A stretch of 53,664 bases of DNA from Bacteroidota bacterium (lineage in GTDB: Bacteria; Bacteroidota; Bacteroidia; UKL13-3): contig JAIXWW010000007.1 of the NCBI GenBank assembly GCA_027491085.1, forward strand, positions 1 through 53,664, read 5' to 3'. Each line of letters begins with the position of its first letter. The first letter of the stretch is position 1. The translations under genes were made by a program, and so were the position numbers. The notes beneath the pieces are model-generated. The model saw only the letters and a list, made by a program, of their open reading frames with translations, searched no databases and was not told the origin of the DNA. Below, piece by piece: positions 26,704-36,661 of this stretch.

Positions 26704-27226
26704 TTTTATAAAATTATTATTACTGTTTTTGTCGTTATTTATCTTAAATAATTGTTTTGCTCAACAAAGAATTATTTTTTTAAAGAAAATAAAGGGCAAT
26801 AAAGAAATGCAACATGGACAAGCATATTATTTGCCAAGAACAGTCGGTTGTAAAATTAATGATTTACCTTCCCAAAAGTTAATTTTGGAAAGTATTCATG
26901 GTGATACATTTTATTTCAAAAAAACAACTTCAGATTCAATTGAAATTAAATGTAATTATTCAAATATTAAATTTATACAGTTTATAAATAAAAACCATTT
27001 TTTATATCAAACAATTGCTGCAAGCTCAATTATTACTTCTGGTTTCCTTATGATGAATAATGGTATCATTTTTTATAAAATGAGAAGTAGTATTAGTGTG
27101 TATGAACATTATAAAATTGCATTATATGGTATCGCTTCATTAACTTGTTTCACTATAGGTGCTACCATTAATTATAAGTTACCTCAAAAAATAAAGCACG
27201 AAAAGTATTCATTAATTGTAGAGTAA
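26684..27226 (+). CDS. Small exported two-helix protein, paralogue B
   Basis: Same unnamed family. The signal peptide ends CFAQQ, followed by IIFLKKIKGNKEMQHGQAYYLP, KLILESIHGDTFYFKKT and the strand CNYSNIKFIQFI, then two hydrophobic helices and a tail with LPQKIKHEKYSLIVE. The ATG at 26684 lies inside the 3' end of paralogue A. The second half is closer in style to paralogues D and F (final LPxKxK motif) than to its direct neighbour. This suggests the family diverged before the two clusters separated. Function unknown. Confidence 0.72.
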   Translation: MEYKCASFIKLLLLFLSLFILNNCFAQQRIIFLKKIKGNKEMQHGQAYYLPRTVGCKINDLPSQKLILESIHGDTFYFKKTTSDSIEIKCNYSNIKFIQFINKNHFLYQTIAASSIITSGFLMMNNGIIFYKMRSSISVYEHYKIALYGIASLTCFTIGATINYKLPQKIKHEKYSLIVE

Positions 27227-27395
27227 ATTCACAGTTAATAAAGTAAACTAAAGGCTTGATAGTAATTACCTTAAATAAAATTATTTAAATAATTGAGTTA
27301 ATTAGCAAAGACTATTTAAAATTGAGTATTCATAATATTTTAACCAAAAACTTTTCACACAATTAAACTTATCCCAAAAACAAAATCATAGATAT

Positions 27396-27749
27396 TTAAA
27401 TAAACTTTTTCCACCATTTTATGGTTAAGCCAACATACACTCCATCTTTCCTTAACTCGGTAGGATAAGTTTGGACATAATCACCTTGTACGCCATTTCC
27501 TTTACCTGTGCGAGGATTGTATTTATAACGATGAATGGGGCAAACCACTTGCTCGTTTTCATCGCATTTGCCATTACCAAGTGGTGCACCTGCATGCGGA
27601 CATTTATCGTCTATTGCAAAATAACCATCGTGCAAACGGGTTAAACAAATACGTTTACCTTCTATATCAATTGTTCTAACTGTATTGATGGCTTGTGGTT
27701 CTGAGCCATCTAATTTAAAATCGTAAATTTTATAAAATTGTGTAGCCAT
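27396..27749 (-). CDS. Rieske [2Fe-2S] domain protein
   Basis: A 117-residue soluble Rieske ferredoxin-like protein. The cluster ligands are complete: C50 and H52 in DKCPHAG, C70 and H73 in VVCPIHRYKYN. The HRY context and small size fit the NirD or dioxygenase-ferredoxin style, not a membrane-bound cytochrome subunit. No partner oxygenase or reductase is nearby. Its ATG follows the stop codon of the alanine dehydrogenase gene with no gap, so the two are one operon, though a functional link is unproven. Confidence 0.9.
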   Translation of the reverse strand: MATQFYKIYDFKLDGSEPQAINTVRTIDIEGKRICLTRLHDGYFAIDDKCPHAGAPLGNGKCDENEQVVCPIHRYKYNPRTGKGNGVQGDYVQTYPTELRKDGVYVGLTIKWWKKFI

Positions 27750-28970
27750 TTAAATGTGTGCCGAAAGTAATAAATCAATATCTTTATGGTAAATATTTAA
27801 GCGCTTACCAATATGTTTATTGGTTAAATTTCCTCTATACACATAAACTCCATTTCTTACACCTGCATTATTGTATAAAAAAGTAGGAATATCTTTAGCA
27901 TCGGCTAGTTTTAGTAACAATGGTGTAAATACATTACTCAAAGCATAACTGGCAGTGCGGCAAACACGACTGGTAATATTTGGAACACAATAATGAATTA
28001 CATCGTGTTTTATAAAAGTTGGATTTTTTAAAGTAGTTGTTTCGCTGGTTTCAAAAATACCTCCTTGATCAATGCTGATATCTATAATCACCGACATTGG
28101 TTTCATTTGGCACACCATTTCTTCAGTAACTATTATGGGGCTTCTACCATCTTCACTTCGCATACATCCAATTACTACATCGGCTGTTTGTAATGCTTTG
28201 CAAATTATTTTTGGGTGTAATAAACTAGTAAAAATGCTACTGCGTAAATTATCTTGGATTCTGCGTAATTTTGACAATGAATAATCAAACACTTTAACAG
28301 TTGCTCCTTTACCTATTGCCGATTTAGCAGCATACTCCCCTACTGTTCCTGCGCCAATAATTACAATTTCGGTTGGTGGTATGCCAGTGGTACCACCAAG
28401 CATTTCACCTTTTCCACCATAAGTTGAACTCAATAATTCATCGGCAATGCTTATAGAAGTGGTGCCTGCTATTTCACTTAAACTTCTTATTACAGGAAAT
28501 AAGCCATCGCTATCTTTCAAGTTTTCGTAAGCTAAAGCAGTTAACTTTTTTTGCATCAATTGTTTCATAAAAGTTTCACTTTTACTAGCATGCTGAAGGG
28601 CCGAAATTAGCAAGTGTTGTGGAGTAAGTAAATTTATTTCCTCTTCGGTAGGTGGTTCAACTTTTAAAATAATATTAGCTTTAAAAACTTCTTCTTTACT
28701 GAAGCAAATTTTTGCTCCAACTTCACTAAAATCTTTATCGGTAAAATGTGCATTTTTTCCCGCCCCAGTTTCTATCCAAACTTCATTGCCATTGTTTACT
28801 AAAAGCTGAATAGATGAAGGCGTTAATGGAATTCTACCTTCTTGCAAGGTAGTTTCTTTAGGCACACCAATATATAAAACATGGTTTGGATTATGCTTTT
28901 CAAGCAATGCTTCTTTAGGCTGTAATGATGCTTGTTTGGCAAGTTCTGAAAATCCGAAATGTTGATCCAT
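27750..28970 (-). CDS. Alanine dehydrogenase / PNT-type NAD(P)-binding enzyme
   Basis: A protein of the alanine dehydrogenase/transhydrogenase alpha family. The N-terminal substrate domain has IGVPKETTLQEGRIPLTP (Arg and Glu of the pyruvate site) and GAGKNAHFTDKDFSEVGA. The Rossmann domain has EIVIIGAGTVGEYAAKSAIGKGATVKVFD, and SVIIDISIDQGG with the catalytic Asp follows. It probably interconverts alanine and pyruvate with NAD. The N-terminus carries about 30 extra residues before the conserved start, a trait of the Bacteroidota subgroup. The ATG at 28970 is preferred over a TTG eight codons upstream. Confidence 0.88.
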   Translation of the reverse strand: MDQHFGFSELAKQASLQPKEALLEKHNPNHVLYIGVPKETTLQEGRIPLTPSSIQLLVNNGNEVWIETGAGKNAHFTDKDFSEVGAKICFSKEEVFKANIILKVEPPTEEEINLLTPQHLLISALQHASKSETFMKQLMQKKLTALAYENLKDSDGLFPVIRSLSEIAGTTSISIADELLSSTYGGKGEMLGGTTGIPPTEIVIIGAGTVGEYAAKSAIGKGATVKVFDYSLSKLRRIQDNLRSSIFTSLLHPKIICKALQTADVVIGCMRSEDGRSPIIVTEEMVCQMKPMSVIIDISIDQGGIFETSETTTLKNPTFIKHDVIHYCVPNITSRVCRTASYALSNVFTPLLLKLADAKDIPTFLYNNAGVRNGVYVYRGNLTNKHIGKRLNIYHKDIDLLLSAHI

Positions 28971-29027
28971 AATGAGTTTTGGGCAATAGTTCAAAAATAA
29001 CCCAATTATGGTAAATTACAATTAATT

Positions 29028-30500
29028 TTATTGAACAATTAAAGTTCTACTAGTTGATTTTTTGATACTGTTATCAGTAAATACCACATAATAATTACCT
29101 CTTTTCAAATCGCTGATATTTAAATCTACTTTTTTTACTTCTACTTTATTTATTGTAATGCCTCTGCCAACAAAACTAATTCTATTAGGTAAAGCAATTG
29201 GAACATCTTTAACAAAATTACCATGCTCATCAATTATTTTTATGGTTGGTGCATCCGTTTCAATAGAAATATTAGTAGTAGCAGGATTAGGATAAACCTT
29301 AGCTGTAATCTCTCGATCAAAGCTATTGTAATTATTAAATTTATCATTTGATTTAGGATAATTAGCCCCTTCAAAAAGCCATAAATAGGCTGGCTTAAAC
29401 ATGCTAGCCCAAAAGGTTTCATTGTGGTTCCCTTTAGCTTTAGGAACAATATTTACTTCAGAATCAAAAAAATCACATTTTTCGAGCAAATGGCTTACTA
29501 AATCATCTACCACTTCAGGTTTTGCTATGGTATCATTACTTCCAATGGTAATAAAAACCTTCATTGACCAATTTCTTTTTTCGTCAACATATAAAGAAAA
29601 CAGCGAATCTTTGTTGGCAAATACTGGAGAAAACATACCCACTTTGCTAAAGCTAAATTGGTTACTTAAGGCAACAGCCAACGCAAATGAAGCATATTTT
29701 CCTGCACCAATAATTGCGTTATAATCTCTGTACTTTTTTGTTTTGTAAGCTGAATCGATGTAATGCTTTAACTCATTAACGATAAAGTATTCAAAATCCA
29801 ATGCTAGCGAAGTATCACTTTTCATAAATCCTTTATAAAAATAATCAGTCTCACGGTCGGTTAATTTTCTATTATTTTCAATTGCTACCACTATGCAGCC
29901 GTTATCGTTTTTAAACTGTAAACTTCTTAAAGTTTCATCTATGCGCCATTCAGTAGCATCGGCTGTATAATTATCAAAAGCATTTTGACCTTGCAAAGCA
30001 TAAATAACTGGAAAACGTTTGAATTTATCTTTGTAATAATCGTTGGGTAAATAAATCCATATTTTTTTACTGTATCCTAAATTTTTTGAGTAAAAACTAT
30101 CCATTACCACCTCTACATTATCAGTAACTGAATGTTCTTTTTTAAAATCCATCCAATTACTTACTTTCAAATCAATTTTACCAACTTGTTTCGGATAAAC
30201 TATTCTATTCTCTATTTCGTTAAAGGCTGAATCAACCTCCACTCCTATGTTTGAAAATCTGGTAATTTTAAAATAAAAAGTATCTGTAATGGTCGGTAAA
30301 TTTAACACCCAATTGTTTTTTACTTTTTTAAAATAATAAGCACTATCAACTGTAGCATTCCAATTGTTTTGCTCACATATAATAGAAAAACGTGCATCGC
30401 GAGGTGTATTGCTAGGCAATTGTTTTAATTGCAAAACCACTTGGGCTTGCAATTTTAAAAACATAAAACTTAAAATAATTACTGTAAAAATTCTCTCCAT
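29028..30500 (-). CDS. T9SS-exported esterase-fold protein with altered catalytic serine
   Basis: A signal peptide (MERIFTVIILSFMFLKLQAQ, from the ATG at 30500) is followed by a starch-binding-like or Ig-like beta domain (about 20-110), then an alpha/beta-hydrolase of the putative esterase D family. Family landmarks are KIWIYLPNDYYKDKFKRFPVIYALQGQNAF, VGMFSPVF and GNHNETFWASMF with the conserved His. The nucleophile elbow, normally GxSxGG, reads GAGKYA here (Gly at 267), so the catalytic Ser is missing. The last 85 residues form a type IX secretion sorting domain (YPNPATTNISIE, GNYYVVFTDN, LIVQ end). It is thus secreted or surface-attached and probably works as a binding protein. Confidence 0.85.
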   Translation of the reverse strand: MERIFTVIILSFMFLKLQAQVVLQLKQLPSNTPRDARFSIICEQNNWNATVDSAYYFKKVKNNWVLNLPTITDTFYFKITRFSNIGVEVDSAFNEIENRIVYPKQVGKIDLKVSNWMDFKKEHSVTDNVEVVMDSFYSKNLGYSKKIWIYLPNDYYKDKFKRFPVIYALQGQNAFDNYTADATEWRIDETLRSLQFKNDNGCIVVAIENNRKLTDRETDYFYKGFMKSDTSLALDFEYFIVNELKHYIDSAYKTKKYRDYNAIIGAGKYASFALAVALSNQFSFSKVGMFSPVFANKDSLFSLYVDEKRNWSMKVFITIGSNDTIAKPEVVDDLVSHLLEKCDFFDSEVNIVPKAKGNHNETFWASMFKPAYLWLFEGANYPKSNDKFNNYNSFDREITAKVYPNPATTNISIETDAPTIKIIDEHGNFVKDVPIALPNRISFVGRGITINKVEVKKVDLNISDLKRGNYYVVFTDNSIKKSTSRTLIVQ

Positions 30501-30676
30501 TTTTTTAAAACGATTCAATTCAAATTTTATTACATTGACAAGTATTTTCTTGGTTTGGTTTAATTAACCATGAATTATTTTTAGCAAAAACAATTTATTT
30601 TGATTTAATAAAAATAATCTTTTTATCCATTTTATAAAAACAATTACTATAATTACAAAAAAATACAATTAGCTAT

Positions 30677-33310
30677 ATGAAGATACTTGACATTAAAACC
30701 ATGCGCGGACCTAACTATTGGAGTGTTCGCAGACATAAACTGATTCAAATGCGCCTAGATTTAGAAGATTTAGAGCAAAAACCAACTAATAAAATTGATG
30801 GTTTTAGTGAGCGTTTGGAAAAAATGTTTCCTACTATGTTTAGTCATAGATGTTCGGTAGGACAACCAGGAGGTTTTTTTAGCCGAGTAAAAGATGGCAC
30901 TTGGATGGGTCATGTAATTGAACATATAGCATTAGAAATTCAAACATTAGCTGGAATGGAAACTGGCTTTGGCCGCACCCGTTCTACTGGTAAAGAAGGA
31001 ATTTACAATGTAGTGTTTAGCTACATGGAAGAAAAAGCTGGTGTATTTGCAGCGCGTGCAGCGGTTAGAATAGCCGAGGCTTTAATTGCAGGAAATGATT
31101 ACGACTTAGCAGCAGATATTCAAGAATTACGCGAAATACGCGAAGATGAGCGCCTTGGACCAAGTACTGGTTGTATAGTAGATGAAGCAGTAGCAAGAGG
31201 TATTCCATACATTAGGTTAAACCGCCACTCGTTGGTACAATTAGGTTATGGTGTTAACCAAAGACGTATTAGAGCAACCATAGCTAGCACCACAGGAAGT
31301 ATTGCTGTAGATATAGCTTGCGATAAAGAAGAAACTAAAAACTTATTAGGTGCAGCCGAAATTCCAGTTCCAAAAGGTAGAATAGTTTATGGTGAAGAAG
31401 GTTTACAAGCAGCTATTGAAAGTATAAAATATCCAATTGTTACCAAACCTGTAGATGGCAATCATGGTAAAGGAGCTACCACCAATATTAATAATTGGGA
31501 AGATGCAGTAAAAGGTTTGGAAGCAGCCAAAAAATATTCTCGCGGAGTTATTGTAGAAAAATTCATCACTGGTTTAGACCACCGTGTACTGGTTATTAAC
31601 TACAAGTTTGTGGCAGCTGCTATTCGTAAGCCAGCTGCTGTAACAGGCGATGGCAAACATACCATTGAAGAGTTAATTGATATAACCAACCAGGATCCAC
31701 GCAGAGGATATGGTCATGAAAAAACTTTAACCAGTATCAAAATTGACCAATTTACTTTAGACATTTTAGAAAAACATAATTATACTTTAGATACTGTTTT
31801 ACCTGCTGGTGAAGAACTTTGGTTAAAGCCAACTGCTAATCTTTCAACAGGTGGAACAGCTACTGATGTAACCGATTTGGTTCATCCTGATAATATTTTT
31901 ATGTGTGAGCGAATTGCACGAATTATTGGACTTGATATTTGTGGTATTGATATTATGGCCAATACACTTTCAGAACCTGTAGCCGAATCAGGTGGAGGTG
32001 TTATTGAAGTAAATGCAGCTCCTGGTTTCCGTATGCATATTGATCCAGCTGAAGGATTGCCACGCAATATAGCAGAACCTGTTATTGATATGTTATATCC
32101 TCCAGGAACTTCGGCACGTATTCCAATTATAGCCGTATCGGGAACTAATGGAAAAACTACTACTACTCGCTTAATGGCACATATGGTAAAAACCATGGGA
32201 CACAAAGTAGGTTATACCACTACCGATGGTGTTTATATCCAAAACCAATTGATGATGCGTGGCGACTGTACCGGACCAGTAAGTGCTGAGTTTGTGTTAA
32301 AAGATCCAACGGTTGATTTTGCAGTTTTAGAATGTGCTCGTGGTGGTATTTTACGTTCAGGGTTAGGATTCCATAATTGTGATATAGCTATTGTTACCAA
32401 TGTAGCCGAAGACCATTTAGGTTTGGGCGATATTGATACAATTGAGCAATTGGCAAGGGTAAAAGCTGTGGTACCCGAAAGTGTATTGCCGGGTGGTTAT
32501 GCCATATTAAATGCTGATAATAAATACACCGCTGCCATGACCAAAGATTTGCGTTGTAAACATGCATTTTTTAGTATGGACGAAAATAATCCAATCATAA
32601 AAGCACATACCGCAGCGGGTGGATTAGCTGCTATTTACGAAAACGATTTTATAACTATTTGCAAAGGAACTTGGAAAATTAGGGTAGAAAAAGCAGTAAA
32701 CGTGCCTTTAACTTTTGGCGGAAAAGCTACTTATAATATTGCCAATATTTTGCCAGTTGTTTTAGCAGGATTTATACGCAATTATAAAATAGAAGACATG
32801 CGTTTGGCATTGGCTACCTTTATTCCTGGCCCGGCACAAACTCCCGGACGTATGAATATTTTCCGTTTTAAAAACTTTGATGTAATGGTGGATTATGCCC
32901 ACAATACTGCGGGTTTTGAAGCCATAGCTGAAATGTTAAGCAAGGTAGATGCTACTGAAAAAGTGGGTGTAATAGCTGGTGTGGGCGATAGACGCGATGA
33001 AGACACCATTAACTTAGGCAAAGTAGCTGCAAAAATGTTTGATGAAATTATTATTAGACAAGATAAAAACCTAAGAGGCCGCACCGAAGAAGAAATTATT
33101 GATTTAATGACTACGGGTATAAGCCAAATAGATGCTAACAAAAAAGTGACTACTATTAAAAAGGAAAAAGAAGCCATAGAACATGCCATAAAACATGCTA
33201 AAAAAGGCAGTTTTATTACCATTTGTAGCGATGTGGTGCCTGATGCATTAGACCAAATAATGAAACTGAAAGAAGAAGAAGATTTAGGCCATATAGAATT
33301 AGGCGTTTAA
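30677..33310 (+). CDS. cphA: Cyanophycin synthetase
   Basis: CphA makes cyanophycin, a poly-aspartate chain with arginine side branches used as a nitrogen store, using ATP in the cytosol. The 877-residue protein has the standard order: an N-terminal domain (MKILDIKTMRGPNYWSV), an ATP-grasp domain at about 210-480 (PKGRIVYGEEG, VTKPVDGNHGKGATTNI, VIEVNAAPGFRMHIDP) and a Mur-ligase-like domain with Walker A GTNGKTTTTR near 492 and VDYAHNTAGF, ending with the substrate-binding C-terminus. It stands alone: no cyanophycinase, isoaspartyl dipeptidase or second cphA is in the window. A terminator follows directly. Confidence 0.96.
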   Translation: MKILDIKTMRGPNYWSVRRHKLIQMRLDLEDLEQKPTNKIDGFSERLEKMFPTMFSHRCSVGQPGGFFSRVKDGTWMGHVIEHIALEIQTLAGMETGFGRTRSTGKEGIYNVVFSYMEEKAGVFAARAAVRIAEALIAGNDYDLAADIQELREIREDERLGPSTGCIVDEAVARGIPYIRLNRHSLVQLGYGVNQRRIRATIASTTGSIAVDIACDKEETKNLLGAAEIPVPKGRIVYGEEGLQAAIESIKYPIVTKPVDGNHGKGATTNINNWEDAVKGLEAAKKYSRGVIVEKFITGLDHRVLVINYKFVAAAIRKPAAVTGDGKHTIEELIDITNQDPRRGYGHEKTLTSIKIDQFTLDILEKHNYTLDTVLPAGEELWLKPTANLSTGGTATDVTDLVHPDNIFMCERIARIIGLDICGIDIMANTLSEPVAESGGGVIEVNAAPGFRMHIDPAEGLPRNIAEPVIDMLYPPGTSARIPIIAVSGTNGKTTTTRLMAHMVKTMGHKVGYTTTDGVYIQNQLMMRGDCTGPVSAEFVLKDPTVDFAVLECARGGILRSGLGFHNCDIAIVTNVAEDHLGLGDIDTIEQLARVKAVVPESVLPGGYAILNADNKYTAAMTKDLRCKHAFFSMDENNPIIKAHTAAGGLAAIYENDFITICKGTWKIRVEKAVNVPLTFGGKATYNIANILPVVLAGFIRNYKIEDMRLALATFIPGPAQTPGRMNIFRFKNFDVMVDYAHNTAGFEAIAEMLSKVDATEKVGVIAGVGDRRDEDTINLGKVAAKMFDEIIIRQDKNLRGRTEEEIIDLMTTGISQIDANKKVTTIKKEKEAIEHAIKHAKKGSFITICSDVVPDALDQIMKLKEEEDLGHIELGV

Positions 33311-33320
33311 AAAACAAATC

Positions 33321-33356
33321 AAAAAAGAGGCATTGTTACCAATGCCTCTTTTTTTA
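33321..33356. terminator. Bidirectional intrinsic terminator
   Basis: A 13-bp perfect stem (33322-33334 with 33341-33353, core gaggcatt/aatgcctc) has a 6-nt loop and A/T runs on both sides. It sits between the convergent cphA and helicase-nuclease genes. Confidence 0.92.
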
Positions 33357-33387
33357 ATTCAATTAATTAATAATATGAGATACTCCC

Positions 33388-36300
33388 CTACTCTTCCTCC
33401 TCGCCAACTTTATCCATTTCAATTTTAAAATTATTGCTAGCATAATAATTTTTGGTAAACTCACACCAATGGCAATCTTCTTTGCCGCAACCATTGCTAA
33501 ATTCTTTGGCTTTGATTTTTGCGTAGGCATAATCTATTTGCCCTAAAACTATGTTTACATCATTTGGTGAAATTGGTACCTTGACTTTAGTAAATTCTCC
33601 TGTTTTTTTATCGGGTTCTACAAAATCAAACTCACAAGTACGCATTTCCCATTTTTGTGTTTTGGGGTCTTTATCGTAATCCATTAATATTTTATAAAAT
33701 ACAGCTTGGCGCCAATAATCACCACCAAATTTATCTTCAAACTTAGGTTCTTTTTGCTCTGCTTCGTCTTTTGCAACGTTTTCAGGATTGGGTATTTTAA
33801 ACTTTTCGCGTGCATTATCTACACTTCCAGTTTTATAATCTACCACATTTACAATATTTCCATCAAATTCTAACTTATCTAGCTTTCCGTTTAATGGTAC
33901 ATTGTTCACCACCACATTTTTTAAACTACGCTCTACACTGGTAATTTTATTCCAATCGTTGATGTATTTATTATAATATTTTGGCAAAAACTGTTCGCCA
34001 TATTCCATTCGTAATTTAAACTCTTGTGGCGTAAAATTTTGCTCGTTTCTGCGCATAAACCAAGCAAAATCTTTGATCATTTCTTCGGTTGAGGCAAATG
34101 CTTTTTCATCGCTACTATTCATGTTTCTAAATAGTTTTTCTAAAGCATAATGCACCGCGCTACCAAAGGTCATACTGGCACTTAATGGAGCAGGAACTTT
34201 AATTAAACTGTTAAAATAAAACGCTGTTGGACATTTTAAATACGAGCTTAAATGAGTTACACTTAAAGTATATTTTTCTAGTAACTCATTTACAAAATCA
34301 TTATTAAACAATGTATTTTGAGGTAAATGTTTTTGAGTTTGCCAAACTGTTAATTCAAATTGGGTTAAATCAATATCGTTAACGGAATAATCACTTGTTT
34401 TAAGCTTAGCAAACTCTTCTAACTCGGCCACAAACTGGCTTTTTTCTAGCTCTTTGCTATTGTTATCGTGGGTTAAATAACTAATGTATAATTGCTTTTT
34501 AGCACGGGTCATACCTACATAAAACAACCTTCTTTTTTCTTCAATTTCACTTTCTTTGTTTATTTCAAATAAAGTATCGGGCAATGTATAACTGCTGTGT
34601 TTACGGGCTTTTTCCCAAACATTGGCATTACAACCAATTATAAAAACATGCTCAAACTCCAATCCTTTTGAAGAGTGAGTGGTAATAAAATTAACACCAT
34701 CGGTATTGTAAATCAAACGTTGCGAAGGCAATTGAATTCCTTCTTGCTCCATGGTATCAATGGTTTGAATTAAATGCCTCAATGCCGTTTTGGTATTGCG
34801 AGCACATTCATTTTTTATAAAATCGAAAAAGGTATGCAATAACTGCATGTTATAAGTTCTTTCTTCGCTTTGCAATGCTTCAAACAATAAACCACTGTCG
34901 TTTATTATTTCTTTAATTAAATGCTGCAATGTTAAGTTGGTTGCATCTTTAATCCATTTTTCAATCAATTGCGAAGCATTTACAAATAGTTGATTTACTT
35001 TTTCATCTACAATAAAAATACTTGGTTTGGGTTCGGCAAAATTTTGTTTAAGTGCTTCGCGCCAACCAACTTTTTCCCAAGCCACATCTATTTTATTATT
35101 CAAATCGTTCATTTTATTGGCAAAACGAGCCAATTCAATACTTGGTAAATTGAAAAAATGGTAATGTAAAATTTCGAATAAAAGATACTCGCCACTGTGC
35201 GGCCTTGTCAATTCAGCATTTAAATAACGTAAAATGGTCACCATTTTTTTAACCAACATTTCGTCAAAAGCATTGGCACGTTTACGTGTATTGATATTGA
35301 TATTATTTTGTTGAAGCCAAGTAATTAAATCTTCGGCTTGTTTATGGTTATGAAATAAAACTGCTATTTCATTTAAAGGAACACCTTGTTTGTGCAATTC
35401 GGCTATTTGCATAGCAATATGCGTACTTTGATGTGCCTCATTTTGGTAAGCATATATTTGCGGAGCAATGCCTAAATGCGCAAATTGAGTATTGCTAGCC
35501 AATAAAGTTTTATCGTTATTAAGTCGGCTTGTATTTTGTCCAATTAAGGCTTTACTGGCATCTAAAATAACTTGACTACTGCGGTAATTTTGCTCTAACG
35601 AAATGGTAGTTAAATCCTGATCGTGGTATTTATTAATATATAAATTGATGTTCTCAATATTGGCTCCTTGAAACCTATAAATAGATTGATCATCATCGCC
35701 AACGGCAAAAACATTGGGCTTATCGTTATTTTTTAAAAGTTGAAATAACAAATCGTTTTGAGCTCCACTTGTATCTTGGTATTCATCTACCAAAAAGTAT
35801 AAATATTTTTCTTGGTATTGCGCTAACATATCAGGCTTTTGATTAAAGGCTTCAATCACCCAAAGAATCATATCAGCAAAATCGTATCTATTGGTCTGCT
35901 TTAACTTTTCTTGGTAACTATCAAAAGTTACTGCAGCTGCTCTTAACGACTGCATTTTTTGTACTTCTTTATCGTAAGCAGCTTGTTTTAAATCACCAGC
36001 GTTAAACTCTTTGTATTTGCGTTTATAAACAAATTCTTCGCGGGTTTTTATATCTTCTAAATAAGCATCAATTTTATTGCTAATTAAAGTGGCATTCCAG
36101 TTTTCGCGTTTCATGGCTTGATACAAATTAAGTAACCTACTGGTTTCGTAATAAATATCGCCTGTGTAACGTTTTAAAGGATTTTCAGCAGTAAAATTAT
36201 CAATTATTTCATGCACAATTTTTATTTGCTCTAATTCGCTTACAGCATCCAAACTTCGTATTCCAAAATAATCTAAGTTTTGTTGAATAACTGAATTACT

Positions 36301-36594
36301 AAAAGCATGAAAGGTAAAAATGTCAATTCTATAAGCATCGGTTCCAATTATATCTAGCAAACGTTTACGCATGGCAATAGTGCCTGCATCGGTATAAGTT
36401 AAGCATAAAATACTTTCGGCAGTGGTATCAGTTTGAGTTAAAATATTAGCAATTCTTGTGGCTAATATTTGTGTTTTACCAGTTCCAGGACCAGCTATAA
36501 CCAACATTGGACCATCAATTTGTTCAACAGCTGCGCGCTGTTTGGTATTTAATTGATTCAGTAAATCTATAAATGGAATTTTAGTTTGTGCCAT
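33388..36594 (-). CDS. UvrD-family helicase with C-terminal Fe-S PD-(D/E)XK nuclease
   Basis: A 1068-residue fusion. Residues about 1-700 form a superfamily 1A 3'-5' DNA helicase: Walker A AGPGTGKTQILATRI near 33, motif II VDEYQDTSGAQ, motif III GDDDQSIYRFQGANIEN, motif IV EQNYRSS and motif VI YVGMTRAKKQLYIS. Residues about 780-1068 form a nuclease of the AddB/Cas4 type: the first cluster Cys in LSSYLKCPTAFYF, the catalytic core NVVDYKTGS, and three closing Cys in GCGKEDCHWCEF, making a complete four-Cys iron staple. It is expected to process DNA ends in repair or recombination. AddA/AddB partners are not adjacent. It lies 67 nt after the four-gene paralogue cluster. Confidence 0.92.
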   Translation of the reverse strand: MAQTKIPFIDLLNQLNTKQRAAVEQIDGPMLVIAGPGTGKTQILATRIANILTQTDTTAESILCLTYTDAGTIAMRKRLLDIIGTDAYRIDIFTFHAFSNSVIQQNLDYFGIRSLDAVSELEQIKIVHEIIDNFTAENPLKRYTGDIYYETSRLLNLYQAMKRENWNATLISNKIDAYLEDIKTREEFVYKRKYKEFNAGDLKQAAYDKEVQKMQSLRAAAVTFDSYQEKLKQTNRYDFADMILWVIEAFNQKPDMLAQYQEKYLYFLVDEYQDTSGAQNDLLFQLLKNNDKPNVFAVGDDDQSIYRFQGANIENINLYINKYHDQDLTTISLEQNYRSSQVILDASKALIGQNTSRLNNDKTLLASNTQFAHLGIAPQIYAYQNEAHQSTHIAMQIAELHKQGVPLNEIAVLFHNHKQAEDLITWLQQNNININTRKRANAFDEMLVKKMVTILRYLNAELTRPHSGEYLLFEILHYHFFNLPSIELARFANKMNDLNNKIDVAWEKVGWREALKQNFAEPKPSIFIVDEKVNQLFVNASQLIEKWIKDATNLTLQHLIKEIINDSGLLFEALQSEERTYNMQLLHTFFDFIKNECARNTKTALRHLIQTIDTMEQEGIQLPSQRLIYNTDGVNFITTHSSKGLEFEHVFIIGCNANVWEKARKHSSYTLPDTLFEINKESEIEEKRRLFYVGMTRAKKQLYISYLTHDNNSKELEKSQFVAELEEFAKLKTSDYSVNDIDLTQFELTVWQTQKHLPQNTLFNNDFVNELLEKYTLSVTHLSSYLKCPTAFYFNSLIKVPAPLSASMTFGSAVHYALEKLFRNMNSSDEKAFASTEEMIKDFAWFMRRNEQNFTPQEFKLRMEYGEQFLPKYYNKYINDWNKITSVERSLKNVVVNNVPLNGKLDKLEFDGNIVNVVDYKTGSVDNAREKFKIPNPENVAKDEAEQKEPKFEDKFGGDYWRQAVFYKILMDYDKDPKTQKWEMRTCEFDFVEPDKKTGEFTKVKVPISPNDVNIVLGQIDYAYAKIKAKEFSNGCGKEDCHWCEFTKNYYASNNFKIEMDKVGEEEE

Positions 36595-36661
36595 TAGGCA
36601 ATATTAAGGATGAAATTTGGAATTTAGGTAAATTGAACTCTTAATTTATCAATACATTTAA

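Noticed and set aside
31882..32205. 107-codon open frame antisense to cphA
   Set aside because: It is a shadow of the conserved ATP-grasp and Mur-ligase coding region.
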